This document shows, in pieces, positions 50,219 to 58,577 of a stretch of DNA of 64,000 nt; position 1 is the stretch's first letter; every line of letters begins with the position of its first letter. The notes under the pieces were generated by a model that saw nothing but the letters and a program-made list of their open reading frames with translations, made no database searches and was not told where the DNA came from. The position numbers and the translations under genes were made by a program. The stretch spans positions 3,887,021 to 3,951,020 of the forward strand of contig NZ_KB913024.1 in NCBI RefSeq assembly GCF_000384035.1, in the 5' to 3' direction. Source of the stretch: Actinopolyspora mortivallis DSM 44261. GTDB lineage: Bacteria; Actinomycetota; Actinomycetes; Mycobacteriales; Pseudonocardiaceae.

Positions 50219-50965
50219 TCAGCGCAGTCCCGACTCCGTGGCCAGTTCCACCAGCATCGACTCGAACAGCCGCCCGGCCTCGCTGACGTCGAAGGGGAAC
50301 TGCCCGAAGACCTCCAGCGCCACCTGGCCGTAGAGCCGTGCCCACCAGCGCAGCAGCAGGTACACCGCCTCGGCGCTGAGCGCCTCCCGGGGGATCTCGA
50401 TGCCCTCGGCCGCGAAGGACTCCGCCAGGTCGCGCTGGCTGTCCGCCAGGCCGACCCGCAGCTCGTCCGGCAGGCTCGCGGGAGGTGACTCCGCCACGCC
50501 CTCGGCCATCAGCGGGCCCGCCACCCTCAAGAAGACCCGGCCCAGCTCGTCGTGTCGTTCCGGGCGTCCGGGGGCGTCCCGCTCGGTGGGCGCCGTCTTC
50601 TCCCCCGCTTTCGCCCCGGTGGGGGTGGCGAACACCAGGGCGAACTCGCGCGGGTGTTCCAGTGCCCAGCGCCGGAAACCCCGGCACACGGCGAAGACCT
50701 TGTCCAGCTGGGTCGCGCCGTCCCGCATACTCGCGGTCAGCTCCGCCGACAGGTCCACGCAGACGTCCTCGCTCAGCCGGAACAGCAGTTCCTCCCGGGA
50801 GGAGTAGTAGCGGTACAGCGCCGGGGCGGTGATGCCCATCTCGCGCGCGATGGCGCGCAGCGTGACCGCCTCCTGCCCCTCGCGGACCAGCAGGTTGCGT
50901 GCCCGTCTGCGGATGTCCGGTTCCGTGGTGGACCGGGACGACTCCCGTCGAGCGACTCCGTCCAT
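50219..50965 (-). CDS. TetR-family transcriptional regulator
   Basis: The 248-residue product has an N-terminal HTH: RARNLLVREGQEAVTLRAIA, then REMGITAPALYRYYSSREEL. The C-terminal ligand domain (FRRWALEHPREFALVFATPT; RWWARLYGQVALEVFGQFPF) is of the WHG-like type common in actinomycete TetR proteins. It is divergent from the MMPL transporter gene and probably represses it. An imperfect 15-bp palindrome lies between them. ATG at 50965 has GGAG upstream. Confidence 0.92.
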   Translation of the reverse strand: MDGVARRESSRSTTEPDIRRRARNLLVREGQEAVTLRAIAREMGITAPALYRYYSSREELLFRLSEDVCVDLSAELTASMRDGATQLDKVFAVCRGFRRWALEHPREFALVFATPTGAKAGEKTAPTERDAPGRPERHDELGRVFLRVAGPLMAEGVAESPPASLPDELRVGLADSQRDLAESFAAEGIEIPREALSAEAVYLLLRWWARLYGQVALEVFGQFPFDVSEAGRLFESMLVELATESGLR

Positions 50966-51016
50966 GTGTCACTCCATCGAGTGCTCGCAACGGCGATCAT
51001 CGCTACAGTGGGCGAG

Positions 51017-51031
51017 GTAAACGCCGTTAAC
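51017..51031. promoter_or_regulatory. candidate TetR operator
   Basis: GTAAACGCCGTTAAC is an imperfect 7-1-7 palindrome (one mismatch per arm) in the 122-nt tetR-mmpL spacer, 57 nt before the mmpL start. TetR regulators typically bind such sites next to their own gene. Confidence 0.5.
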
Positions 51032-51087
51032 TCAAGGTTCGGTGGCCGTGGCCACTGTACGGTCCCACGACGTCCTCGGAGGTCCGT

Positions 51088-53247
51088 GTGTTCGGTTCCT
51101 GGGGAAGCTTCGCGCACCGACATCGACTGCCCGTGCTGGTGACCGTCCTGCTCGCCGTCGTGGCGGGCGGGATCTGGGGACTCGGGGTGTTCGACCGCTT
51201 CGCTCAGGGAGGGTACGAATCCCCGAACAGCGAGGCCGCCCGGGCCCAGGAGCTCGCGGACGGAGCCCTGGACTCCGGCGGCGACGTGGTGGTGCTCTAC
51301 GACGTCGGACCCGGCGGGAGCGTGGACGACCCCGCCTTCGGCGAACGCGTCCGCGAGCGACTCTCCGCGCTGCCCGACTCCGCCGTCGAGCGGGTCACCT
51401 CCTACTGGCGGACCCCGAATCCCGCCCTGGTCAACGAGGACGGAACCATCGGGCTGGCCACCATCGAACTCGCCGGGGACGAGGACGACAGGATCGAGGC
51501 CTACGAACGAATCCGGGACGACCTCGACGTCGCCGGGGCCGACACGGACGTGGCCGGCAACGTGCCCGTCCAGGTCTCCATGAGCCGACAGTCCCAGCAC
51601 GACCTGGCCATGGCCGAGGCGGTGTCCATGCCCGTGGTGCTGGTGCTGCTGGTGGTCATCTTCGGCGGGGTGGTGGCCGCCGCCCTACCCGTGCTGGTCG
51701 GCGGCATGGCGGTGTTCGGCTCGTTCGGGCTGCTGCACCTGATCTCGCTGCTCACCGACGTCAACACCTTCGCCGTCAACGTGGCCAGCCTGCTCGGCCT
51801 CGGCCTGGCCATCGACTACGGGTTGTTCGTCGTCGGACGTTTCCGCGAGGAACTGGCCACCGGGGCTGACACCGGCACGGCGGTGCGCCACACCGTGGGC
51901 ACCGCCGGGCGTACCGTGGCCTTCTCCGCCACCCTGCTGGTGCTGGCGCTGGGCACCCTGCTGCTGTTCCCGCAGAGCTTCCTGCGTTCCCTCGCCTACG
52001 GCGGGATGTCCTCGGTGTCCCTGGCCGCCGTGGTCTCCCTGACCGTGCTGCCGGCGATCCTGGGGATGCTCGGCGGGCGGGTGGACGGGCTCGCCGTGCC
52101 GTGGCGCCGTGGGGGACACGACGCCGCGCACGTTCCCGGGCGTGGCTGGTCCCGCTTCGCCTCGGCGGTGATGAGACGGCCTCTGCTCACGGCGGCCCCG
52201 ATCATCGCCGTGCTGCTGTTGCTCGGTGCCCCCTTCCTCGGGGCCACCTTCGGCACCCCGGACGAGCGGGTGCTGCCCAAGGACGACCCGGCCAGGCAGG
52301 GCATCGAGAAACTCCGTTCCGAGTTCCCCGCCATGAGCGGTGACAACGTCCGTGTCGTCGTGGACGGCGGGGACACGCCGCCGCGTCCGCCGGAGGTGCG
52401 GAACTACTCGCGGGAGGTGGCCGAGGTCCCCGGGATCGGCCGGGTACGCCCCGCCGGCGGCTCCGAGGGCGTCGTGGTGCTGGAGGCCACTCTGGAGGGA
52501 GCCCCCTTCGGGGAGCGCGCCAACGAGGCGGTCGACGAGATCCGTTCCCTCGATCCGCCGCCGGACAGCGAGGTGCTGGTGGGAGGGACCACGGCGCTGA
52601 ACCTGGACAGTCTGCGGGACACGGTCGAGACCCTGCCGTGGGTGGCGGCTCTGCTGGTCGGGTCCACCCTGGTGCTCATGTTCCTCGCGTTCGGCTCGGT
52701 GGTGCTGCCGGTCAAGGCCGTGGTGCTCAGCGCGCTGAGCCTGTCCGCCACGTTCGGGGTGCTCACCTGGATCTTCGTCGACGGTCACGGGGCCGGGCCG
52801 CTCAACGTGACCCCGGCGCCGATGTCGGTGGGTGTCGTCGTGCTGATGGCCTCGGTGGTGTTCGGGCTGTCTACCGACTACGAGGTGTTCCTGCTGTCCC
52901 GGATGGTCGAGGCCCGTGCCGAGGGGCGGAGCACCCCGGAGGCGGTGCGCACCGGAGTGGCCCGCACCGGCAGGATGATCACCGCCGCCGCGCTGCTGCT
53001 CATCGTGGTGACCGGGGCCTTCGCGTTCTCCGGGGTGACGATGATGCGGTTCATCGGCGTGGGCATGATCGTGGCGTTGGTGCTGGACGCCACCGTGGTG
53101 CGGATGGTGCTGGTGCCCGCGCTGCTGCGGCTGCTCGGCGACGTCTCGTGGTGGTCGCCGGGCAGGGGACGGCGTGCGCGGCGTGGGGCCTCCGTCGAGC
53201 GTGGGGTCGATGGTTCCCGACGGTCCGAGCCGGAGTCCACACGCTGA
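51088..53247 (+). CDS. MMPL-family RND transporter
   Basis: The 719-residue integral membrane protein has the usual duplicated layout: one helix, an extracytoplasmic domain, five or six helices, then the same again. Signature proton-relay segments are GLGLAIDYGLFVVGRFREEL in the first half and FGLSTDYEVFLLSRMVEARA in the second. Family members export lipids or drugs. The substrate is unknown, and TetR control suggests an inducible efflux or lipid pump. The start is GTG at 51088 (FGSWGSFAHRHRLPVL). Confidence 0.93.
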   Translation: MFGSWGSFAHRHRLPVLVTVLLAVVAGGIWGLGVFDRFAQGGYESPNSEAARAQELADGALDSGGDVVVLYDVGPGGSVDDPAFGERVRERLSALPDSAVERVTSYWRTPNPALVNEDGTIGLATIELAGDEDDRIEAYERIRDDLDVAGADTDVAGNVPVQVSMSRQSQHDLAMAEAVSMPVVLVLLVVIFGGVVAAALPVLVGGMAVFGSFGLLHLISLLTDVNTFAVNVASLLGLGLAIDYGLFVVGRFREELATGADTGTAVRHTVGTAGRTVAFSATLLVLALGTLLLFPQSFLRSLAYGGMSSVSLAAVVSLTVLPAILGMLGGRVDGLAVPWRRGGHDAAHVPGRGWSRFASAVMRRPLLTAAPIIAVLLLLGAPFLGATFGTPDERVLPKDDPARQGIEKLRSEFPAMSGDNVRVVVDGGDTPPRPPEVRNYSREVAEVPGIGRVRPAGGSEGVVVLEATLEGAPFGERANEAVDEIRSLDPPPDSEVLVGGTTALNLDSLRDTVETLPWVAALLVGSTLVLMFLAFGSVVLPVKAVVLSALSLSATFGVLTWIFVDGHGAGPLNVTPAPMSVGVVVLMASVVFGLSTDYEVFLLSRMVEARAEGRSTPEAVRTGVARTGRMITAAALLLIVVTGAFAFSGVTMMRFIGVGMIVALVLDATVVRMVLVPALLRLLGDVSWWSPGRGRRARRGASVERGVDGSRRSEPESTR

Positions 53248-53340
53248 GGGCGGGAGACCCTCCCCGGCCGGAGGGGACCCGGAGGGCGTCGCCGTGACCG
53301 GGTGCGTCATCGTGAGGGGATCCGTCCACGGAGGTGGTTC

Positions 53341-53706
53341 ATGACCGAGCACGACGAGCGCTCCGAGGGCTCCGGAACGGCGGACGGGGCGGGTGTGGTC
53401 GTCTACGCCCGTCCGGGGTGCCCGTTCTGCACCAGGTTGCGTTCCGGGCTGCGCAGGTACGGTGTCGAGTACACCGAGATAGACATCTGGCGGGACGAGC
53501 GGGCTGCCGCGACCGTGCGTTCCCTGGCGGACGGCAACGAGACGGTTCCCACCGTGGTCGTCGGTCCCTGGTCGGGGGTCAATCCGTCCGCGGCCGAGGT
53601 GCGCGCTGCCGCCGCCGAGCACGCTCCCGAGGCGTTGCCCGAGTCCGAACCGGGGTTGGTGGACGGGACGTTGAAAGCGCTCGGGTTGCGGGGTAGGAAG
53701 CGCTGA
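53341..53706 (+). CDS. glutaredoxin/mycoredoxin-like protein
   Basis: The 121-residue product has a glutaredoxin fold beginning VVVYARPGCPFCTRLRSGLR with the dithiol CPFC at 27-30. It is followed by YGVEYTEIDIWRDERAAATV, and the TVPTVVVGPW segment supplies the cis-proline. Actinobacteria use mycothiol, so it may act as a mycoredoxin, though characterised mycoredoxins have a different active-site pair. A C-terminal extension of 30 residues is basic at the end (LGLRGRKR). ATG at 53341 has GGAGG upstream. It follows mmpL by 93 nt. Confidence 0.82.
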   Translation: MTEHDERSEGSGTADGAGVVVYARPGCPFCTRLRSGLRRYGVEYTEIDIWRDERAAATVRSLADGNETVPTVVVGPWSGVNPSAAEVRAAAAEHAPEALPESEPGLVDGTLKALGLRGRKR

Positions 53707-53709
53707 TCT

Positions 53710-53738
53710 CCGCTGAGCGGCACGGAGCCGCTCAGCGG
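53710..53738 (+). terminator. hairpin terminator after the glutaredoxin-like gene
   Basis: A perfect 12-bp stem (53710-53721 with 53727-53738) encloses a 5-nt loop, beginning 4 nt after the stop codon. Confidence 0.7.
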
Positions 53739-54473
53739 GGTTCGCGCGTCGCGTGGTTGGGCCGGGGCCGACCGCACGGGGGGCTTTACGGCCGACCCCA
53801 GCGGTTGTGCTCGTCGGTGGCGCGATACCGACGAACAGCAACCACTCCAGTCTGACGCCTGGGCGGCCGAAAACGATGCGGTTCCGGGCCGAATGACCCC
53901 CGAATGGGGGTGTAATGACCCCGACATCGTGGCCCAGCACGTCTCGTGGAGTGGTGTGGGTCACCCTGCTCCGAACGGCTGGGAGGGGTGTCTCCTCCCG
54001 GGCCCGCCCGTGGGGGCGTGGCGGGATAACAGGGCGCGTCCCCGTGTTCCTCCACGACGCGTCCGCGGGTTCCGCCGCTTGCCGGCAGCGAGCCTGCCCA
54101 GACCGACCGGGAGTCGTTCCGGAGGAGTCAGGCTGGTGTCCACGGGCTCGCCGCCACACACCGCCCGGCGGGGGAGTCCGCCTCCGGCGTGCTCGCCGCT
54201 CGGCAACTGTGCTCGGATGTCCGGTGTTCGTGTCACGTTTCGCTGTGTCATACCCCCAGCCTGCTAGTCAGGAAGGGGGAAGCGGATCCGTGCTGTTACT
54301 CAGGAGTTACCTATTGTCGGGAGTGTTCTGCTCCGAAAGAGTGAAGTAGGAATTCTCCCTGCTTTCGTGCGCGGAGTGCCGACTGGTCGAATCGCGCCAT
54401 GATCCTCGTGCCGTTCCCGTCGGCTCCCGCGGGGCGGAACGCTGGGCATCGCGGTGTCCCCGGAGCGAAAGGT
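53739..54473. other. 735-nt stretch upstream of ptsI, no gene recognised
   Basis: A short CCCCC/GGGGG hairpin lies near 53897-53910. A less GC-rich segment at about 54250-54365 could hold a promoter or a small RNA. No ORF in it has a domain or a supported start. Confidence 0.4.
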
Positions 54474-54487
54474 ATGGTCTAGACCAT
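54474..54487. promoter_or_regulatory. DasR-type dre operator over the ptsI start
   Basis: ATGGTCTAGACCAT is a perfect 14-bp palindrome that contains TGGTCTAGACCA, the core of the DasR (GntR/HutC family) responsive element of Streptomyces. It overlaps a TATGGT -10 hexamer (54473-54478) and the first two bases of the ptsI ATG (54486). Repressor binding would block transcription initiation directly. Confidence 0.8.
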
Positions 54488-56123
54488 GTTGCGATTGAGT
54501 GGTGTCTGTGTCAGCGGCGGGCAGGCCGCCGGGCCCGTCGTGCGGGTGGCGGAGCCCCTGCCCGAACCCCCCTCCACCCCGGCCGTCGAGGACCACGCCG
54601 CTGAGGCGGCGCGGATCGGACCGGCGGCCGAAGCCGTGGCCACCGGCCTGTTCACCCGCGCCGCGGGCGTCGAGGGGGACGCCAAGGCCGTCCTGGAAAC
54701 CACGGCCGCCATGGCCATGGACCCCTCACTGAGCTCGCGCGCCGAACAGCTCGTGCGGCAGCGCTCCCTGCCCGCACCCCGCGCCGTGCTCGAAGCCGCC
54801 GAGGAGTTCGCCGAGTCCCTGCGGGCCACCGGCGGGTACCTGGCCGAGCGGGTGCGCGACATCCACGACGTGCGGGACCGGATCATCGCCGAACTGCTCG
54901 GGGTGCTCGCCCCCGGCGTGCCCACCCTGACCGAACCGAGCGTGCTGCTGGCCCGCGACCTCGCCCCCGCCGACACGGCCGACCTCGATCCCGACCTGGT
55001 GCTGGCCCTGGTCACCGAGGAGGGCGGCCCCACCAGCCACACCGCCATCCTCGCCCGCTCACTCGGCATCCCCGCCGTGGTCGCCGTGCGGGGCCTGCTC
55101 GGCGATACCACCGTCGTGGCGGCCGAGGTCGACGGCGACTCCGGGGCCGTCGCCCTGTCCACCGAGCCGATCGAGGTGCGGTCCCCCGAGCGCCGCTCCG
55201 GAGCGGAGTGGACCGGTACCGGCGGGACCTCGGACGGACACCGCGTCAAGATCCTCGCCAACGTCGGAGCCGCCGCCGAGGCCACCACGGCGGTCTCCCG
55301 GGGCGCGGAGGGCGTCGGACTGTTCCGCACCGAGTTCTGCTACCTGGCCGCCTCGGACGAACCGGACGTCGCCACCCAGCGCGCCGCCTACACGGAGGTC
55401 CTCCGTCCCTTCGCGGGCAGGCCCGTGGTCGTGCGGACCCTCGACGCCGGGGCGGACAAACCCCTCGGGTTCCTGAACACCGCCGAGGAACCGAACCCTG
55501 CCCTGGGCGTGCGGGGAGTGCGGATCGCCTTCGACAACCCCGGGGTGCTGGACCGTCAGCTGGAGGCGATCGCGGCTGCCGCCGACGACTCGGGTGCCGA
55601 GGTCTCCGTCATGGCTCCCATGGTCGCCACCGCCGAGGAGGCGGGCTGGTTCACCGAACGCGCCAGGGCGGCGGGCATCGGACGGGCCGGGGTGATGGTC
55701 GAGGTTCCCGCCGCGGCGCTGGCGGCCCGGGAGCTGGTCGAGGCGGTGGACTTCGTCAGCATCGGTACCAACGACCTGGCCCAGTACGTCTTCGCCGCCG
55801 ACCGCCAGTTGGGCGCGCTGGCCGAGCTGAACGATCCCTGGCAGCCCGCCCTGCTGCGGCTGATCGAACTGGTCGGCCGGGCCGGAACGGACACCGGCAG
55901 GCCCGTCGGGGTGTGCGGGGAGGCCGCCGCCGACCCCCTGCTGGCGCGTGTCCTGGTCGGACTGGGGGTCAGCAGCCTCTCCATGGTGGCCACGGCCGTG
56001 CCCGCCGTGGGCGGGGCGCTGGCCGCGAGCACGCACCGGCAGTGCGCGCGAGCCGCCGAGGCGGCCCTGGCGGCTCCGAACCCCTCCCGGGCCCGTGCCG
56101 CCACCCGCGAAGCCCTGGAGTGA
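54486..56123 (+). CDS. ptsI: phosphoenolpyruvate-protein phosphotransferase (PTS enzyme I)
   Basis: Enzyme I takes phosphate from PEP and passes it to HPr for sugar import. The product has 545 residues. The N-terminal domain starts LRLSGVCVSGGQAAGPVVRV, and the phosphorylated His185 lies in EEGGPTSHTAILARSLGIPA. The PEP-binding barrel has GAEGVGLFRTEFCYLA, VVRTLDAGADKPLGFL and FVSIGTNDLAQYVFAADRQL, and the active Cys motif GVCGEAAADP is near the end. No ptsH is in the window. A TATGGT -10 hexamer lies 7 nt before the ATG and no SD is suitably placed, so it is probably leaderless. Confidence 0.95.
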   Translation: MLRLSGVCVSGGQAAGPVVRVAEPLPEPPSTPAVEDHAAEAARIGPAAEAVATGLFTRAAGVEGDAKAVLETTAAMAMDPSLSSRAEQLVRQRSLPAPRAVLEAAEEFAESLRATGGYLAERVRDIHDVRDRIIAELLGVLAPGVPTLTEPSVLLARDLAPADTADLDPDLVLALVTEEGGPTSHTAILARSLGIPAVVAVRGLLGDTTVVAAEVDGDSGAVALSTEPIEVRSPERRSGAEWTGTGGTSDGHRVKILANVGAAAEATTAVSRGAEGVGLFRTEFCYLAASDEPDVATQRAAYTEVLRPFAGRPVVVRTLDAGADKPLGFLNTAEEPNPALGVRGVRIAFDNPGVLDRQLEAIAAAADDSGAEVSVMAPMVATAEEAGWFTERARAAGIGRAGVMVEVPAAALAARELVEAVDFVSIGTNDLAQYVFAADRQLGALAELNDPWQPALLRLIELVGRAGTDTGRPVGVCGEAAADPLLARVLVGLGVSSLSMVATAVPAVGGALAASTHRQCARAAEAALAAPNPSRARAATREALE

Positions 56124-56130
56124 TCCAGCG

Positions 56131-56158
56131 CCCGACGATCCCGGACGGGATCGTCGGG
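56131..56158. terminator. bidirectional terminator between ptsI and macR
   Basis: A perfect 12-bp stem (56131-56142 with 56147-56158) encloses a 4-nt loop, between the convergent stops at 56123 and 56163. Confidence 0.75.
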
Positions 56159-56162
56159 GAAC

Positions 56163-56837
56163 CTACTCCTCCGGTGTGCCGTCCCGGTCGAGCCCGTGCT
56201 CGATCGCGTACCGCGCCAGTTCCACCCTGTTGTGCAGCTGGAGCTTGCGCAGGGTGGACTGCACGTGGTTCTCCACCGTGCGGTGGGAGATCACCAGCTT
56301 GTTCGCGATCTGCCGCGCGGTCAGCCCCTTGGCCACCTGGCGCAGCACGTCGGTCTCCCGGTCGGTCAGCCGGGGAGGCTGCTGCTCGGAGTCGTCGGGG
56401 TTGACCGCCATGCGCCGGTACTCCCCCAGCACCAGACCGGCCAGACCGGCGGTGAACACCGCGTCCCCCACGGCGGTGCGCCGGATCGCGTCCACCAGTT
56501 CCTCCACGGAGGCGGACTTGACCAGGTAGCCGGAAGCGCCTGCCTTGACCGCCTCCAGCACGTCACCGTGCTCCCCGCTGGCCGAGAGCACCAGCACCCG
56601 GGTTCCGGAGATCTCCTGGGTGATCTGCCTGGTGGCCTCCACCCCCGAGGTGTCCCCCAGGTTGAGGTCCATCAGTACCACGTCCGGCCGCACCGTGCGC
56701 GCGATGCGCAGCGCGGAAACCGCGTCGCCCGTGGTGGCGCCGATCCGGAACCCGCGTTCGGTGAGGTCCCGCGCCACACCGTCTCTCCATATCGGATGGT
56801 CGTCGACCACCATCACCGAAACGTCCGAGCCAGTCAT
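56163..56837 (-). CDS. NarL/LuxR-type response regulator (MacR-like)
   Basis: The 224-residue product has a receiver domain VSVMVVDDHPIWRDGVARDL. The phosphoacceptor Asp is in VVLMDLNLGD, the conserved Thr/Ser in VLVLSASGEHGD, and the Lys in SGYLVKSASVEELVDAIR. The C-terminal LuxR HTH is LTDRETDVLRQVAKGLTARQ, then NKLVISHRTVENHVQSTLRK. ATG at 56837 has GAGGAA upstream and overlaps the kinase stop (ATGA). It probably acts with the adjacent kinase; the targets are unknown. Confidence 0.93.
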   Translation of the reverse strand: MTGSDVSVMVVDDHPIWRDGVARDLTERGFRIGATTGDAVSALRIARTVRPDVVLMDLNLGDTSGVEATRQITQEISGTRVLVLSASGEHGDVLEAVKAGASGYLVKSASVEELVDAIRRTAVGDAVFTAGLAGLVLGEYRRMAVNPDDSEQQPPRLTDRETDVLRQVAKGLTARQIANKLVISHRTVENHVQSTLRKLQLHNRVELARYAIEHGLDRDGTPEE

Positions 56838-58147
56838 GCCGTCGTTCCTCCATGCTGCCCACGTGTCCCTCCCGCGGACCGGCCGTGTTCCGACTCGCCA
56901 CGGGGAAGATGGATCTCCCACTCGGTGCCCTCCCCCTCGGCCGTGTCCAGAGTGATCCTCCCACCCAGACTCTCCACGCGACCACGGATCGAGCGGGCGA
57001 CACCCATTCGGCCGTCGGCGGCGGCCTGCTCCAACCGTCCTTCGGGGATTCCCGGACCGTCGTCGCGGATGCTGAGCACCACCTCCGTGCCCAGGTCCTC
57101 CAGCAGCACCCAGGCGTGCGCGCGCGGTCCGGCGTGCTTGTCCACGTTCTGCAACGCCTCCCGGGTCACCGAGAACAGCGCGGACACGCTCGCCGCGGGC
57201 AGTTCGACCCGGGTGGCCGGCACCGACACGCTGACCCGCTCACTGTCCAATGTGCGCAACTGCGCCGCCAGGTCGGTGCTGCCGCCCACGGACTCGGCGG
57301 GCCCGGTGGAGACCAGCGCGCGCAGTGCCGTCTCCTGTTCCCCGGCCAGGGTCGCCAACTCGGCCGCCTCCCCGCCCAGCTGGCTGCCCCGGCTGCGCAC
57401 CCGGGCCAGCACCTGGAGAACGCTGTCGTGGATGTCGCGGGCCAGCCGTTCCCGCTCGGCCGTGGCCGCCTCGGCCCGCAGCGCCCGCGCCAACCGCTCC
57501 GTGGAGTGCCGGGCCGTGTCCGAGGCCAGTCCCAGCAGCAGACCGATCGCGATGTGCAGCACGGTGTCCATCCACATGTTGGGGTCGATGTAGCCGCGCA
57601 TGGCGAAGTTGGCGGCCGCGGCGGCGACGCCGCTGACGGCCCCGCCGGGCATTCCCCACCGCACCGCGGCCGCCGTCACCATCGAGGCGTGCCAGACGGT
57701 GACCACGGTGGGCAGCCCCAGGTCCAGTTGCCGTTCGGTGAGCACGAAGTAGCACAACGCGAACAGGACCATGGTCACGACCTGGTCGAGAGCCACCATG
57801 GTGTTGGTCCGCCCGGAGGGTTTGCCGTAGCGCCAGCAGGTGAAGGCGGTCCACAGCGCCATCCCCACCAGGACCGCCGTCCCCAGCGCGGGCCTGCGGT
57901 AGTCGGACACCAGCACCACGAACCACACCAGGGCGTACAGCAGGGTGAGGATCCTGAGCCCGTTGTGCGCGCGCCAGAGGGGGATCCGGCCGTCCGGTAC
58001 GGCCTCGCCTCCGGAGGAGGCCTCGCCGGCGGATTCCGGAACGAGTGTGCTCGTCACCAGCCCGGCGGCCCGGCGCGGAGTCGTCCGCCGCCGGGACTCC
58101 TCCGCGCCTCCGCTCGTCTCGGCTTTCCGCTCGCCCGTGCTGACCAA
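56834..58147 (-). CDS. MacS-family sensor histidine kinase
   Basis: The 437-residue product has a membrane domain of about five or six helices starting LWRAHNGLRILTLLYALVWF, which is characteristic of the MacS group. A HisKA_3 phosphoacceptor follows (RERLARDIHDSVLQVLARV), then a HATPase domain (ALQNVDKHAGPRAHAWVLLE, IRDDGPGIPEG, GVARSIRGRVESLGGRITLD). The signal is unknown. The start is uncertain: TTG at 58147 has AAAGGA 9 nt upstream, and GTG at 58057 lacks an SD. It is coupled to the regulator gene by a 4-nt overlap. Confidence 0.88.
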   Translation of the reverse strand: MVSTGERKAETSGGAEESRRRTTPRRAAGLVTSTLVPESAGEASSGGEAVPDGRIPLWRAHNGLRILTLLYALVWFVVLVSDYRRPALGTAVLVGMALWTAFTCWRYGKPSGRTNTMVALDQVVTMVLFALCYFVLTERQLDLGLPTVVTVWHASMVTAAAVRWGMPGGAVSGVAAAAANFAMRGYIDPNMWMDTVLHIAIGLLLGLASDTARHSTERLARALRAEAATAERERLARDIHDSVLQVLARVRSRGSQLGGEAAELATLAGEQETALRALVSTGPAESVGGSTDLAAQLRTLDSERVSVSVPATRVELPAASVSALFSVTREALQNVDKHAGPRAHAWVLLEDLGTEVVLSIRDDGPGIPEGRLEQAAADGRMGVARSIRGRVESLGGRITLDTAEGEGTEWEIHLPRGESEHGRSAGGTRGQHGGTTA

Positions 58148-58577
58148 CTTCGGAAGTCCTTTCCGGTGATGTGCCAAGGGGCCACTCGTGTGGACGGATG
58201 CGGTGGGGGTTCCGTTCCACCCTCCCGGCGACCCGAGGGCTCCCGTGTGGACATCCTCCCCCGGCTCGGGGCACGGGCACGACCCGTGAGCGTCGTCCGT
58301 GCCGGAACCGTGGCCGAGCACACAGCCCCTTCCCCGTCGGACGGGGGAACGGATCCGGCACACCGGAGGAATCCGCCGCCCGAACGTTCGACGGAATTAG
58401 CCCACATCGGCGATCAATCTCCGCGAGCGTCGGTGAAAAGCACCACGTGACGGATCTTGCTGGCAGGGTTGTGGTGATTGTGCACACTGTTTGCCCGGAC
58501 GAGCGCGTTTTCCCCGGGGACGGAATCGTTCCTCCGGGACCGTGTCGAGTCCCGCGGCAGAACCAGGGGAGGAACCA
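58148..58577. other. 430-nt divergent region between the kinase and cyclase genes
   Basis: It should contain promoters for both genes. It is slightly less GC-rich near 58430-58500. No recognised operator or small gene was found. Confidence 0.4.
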
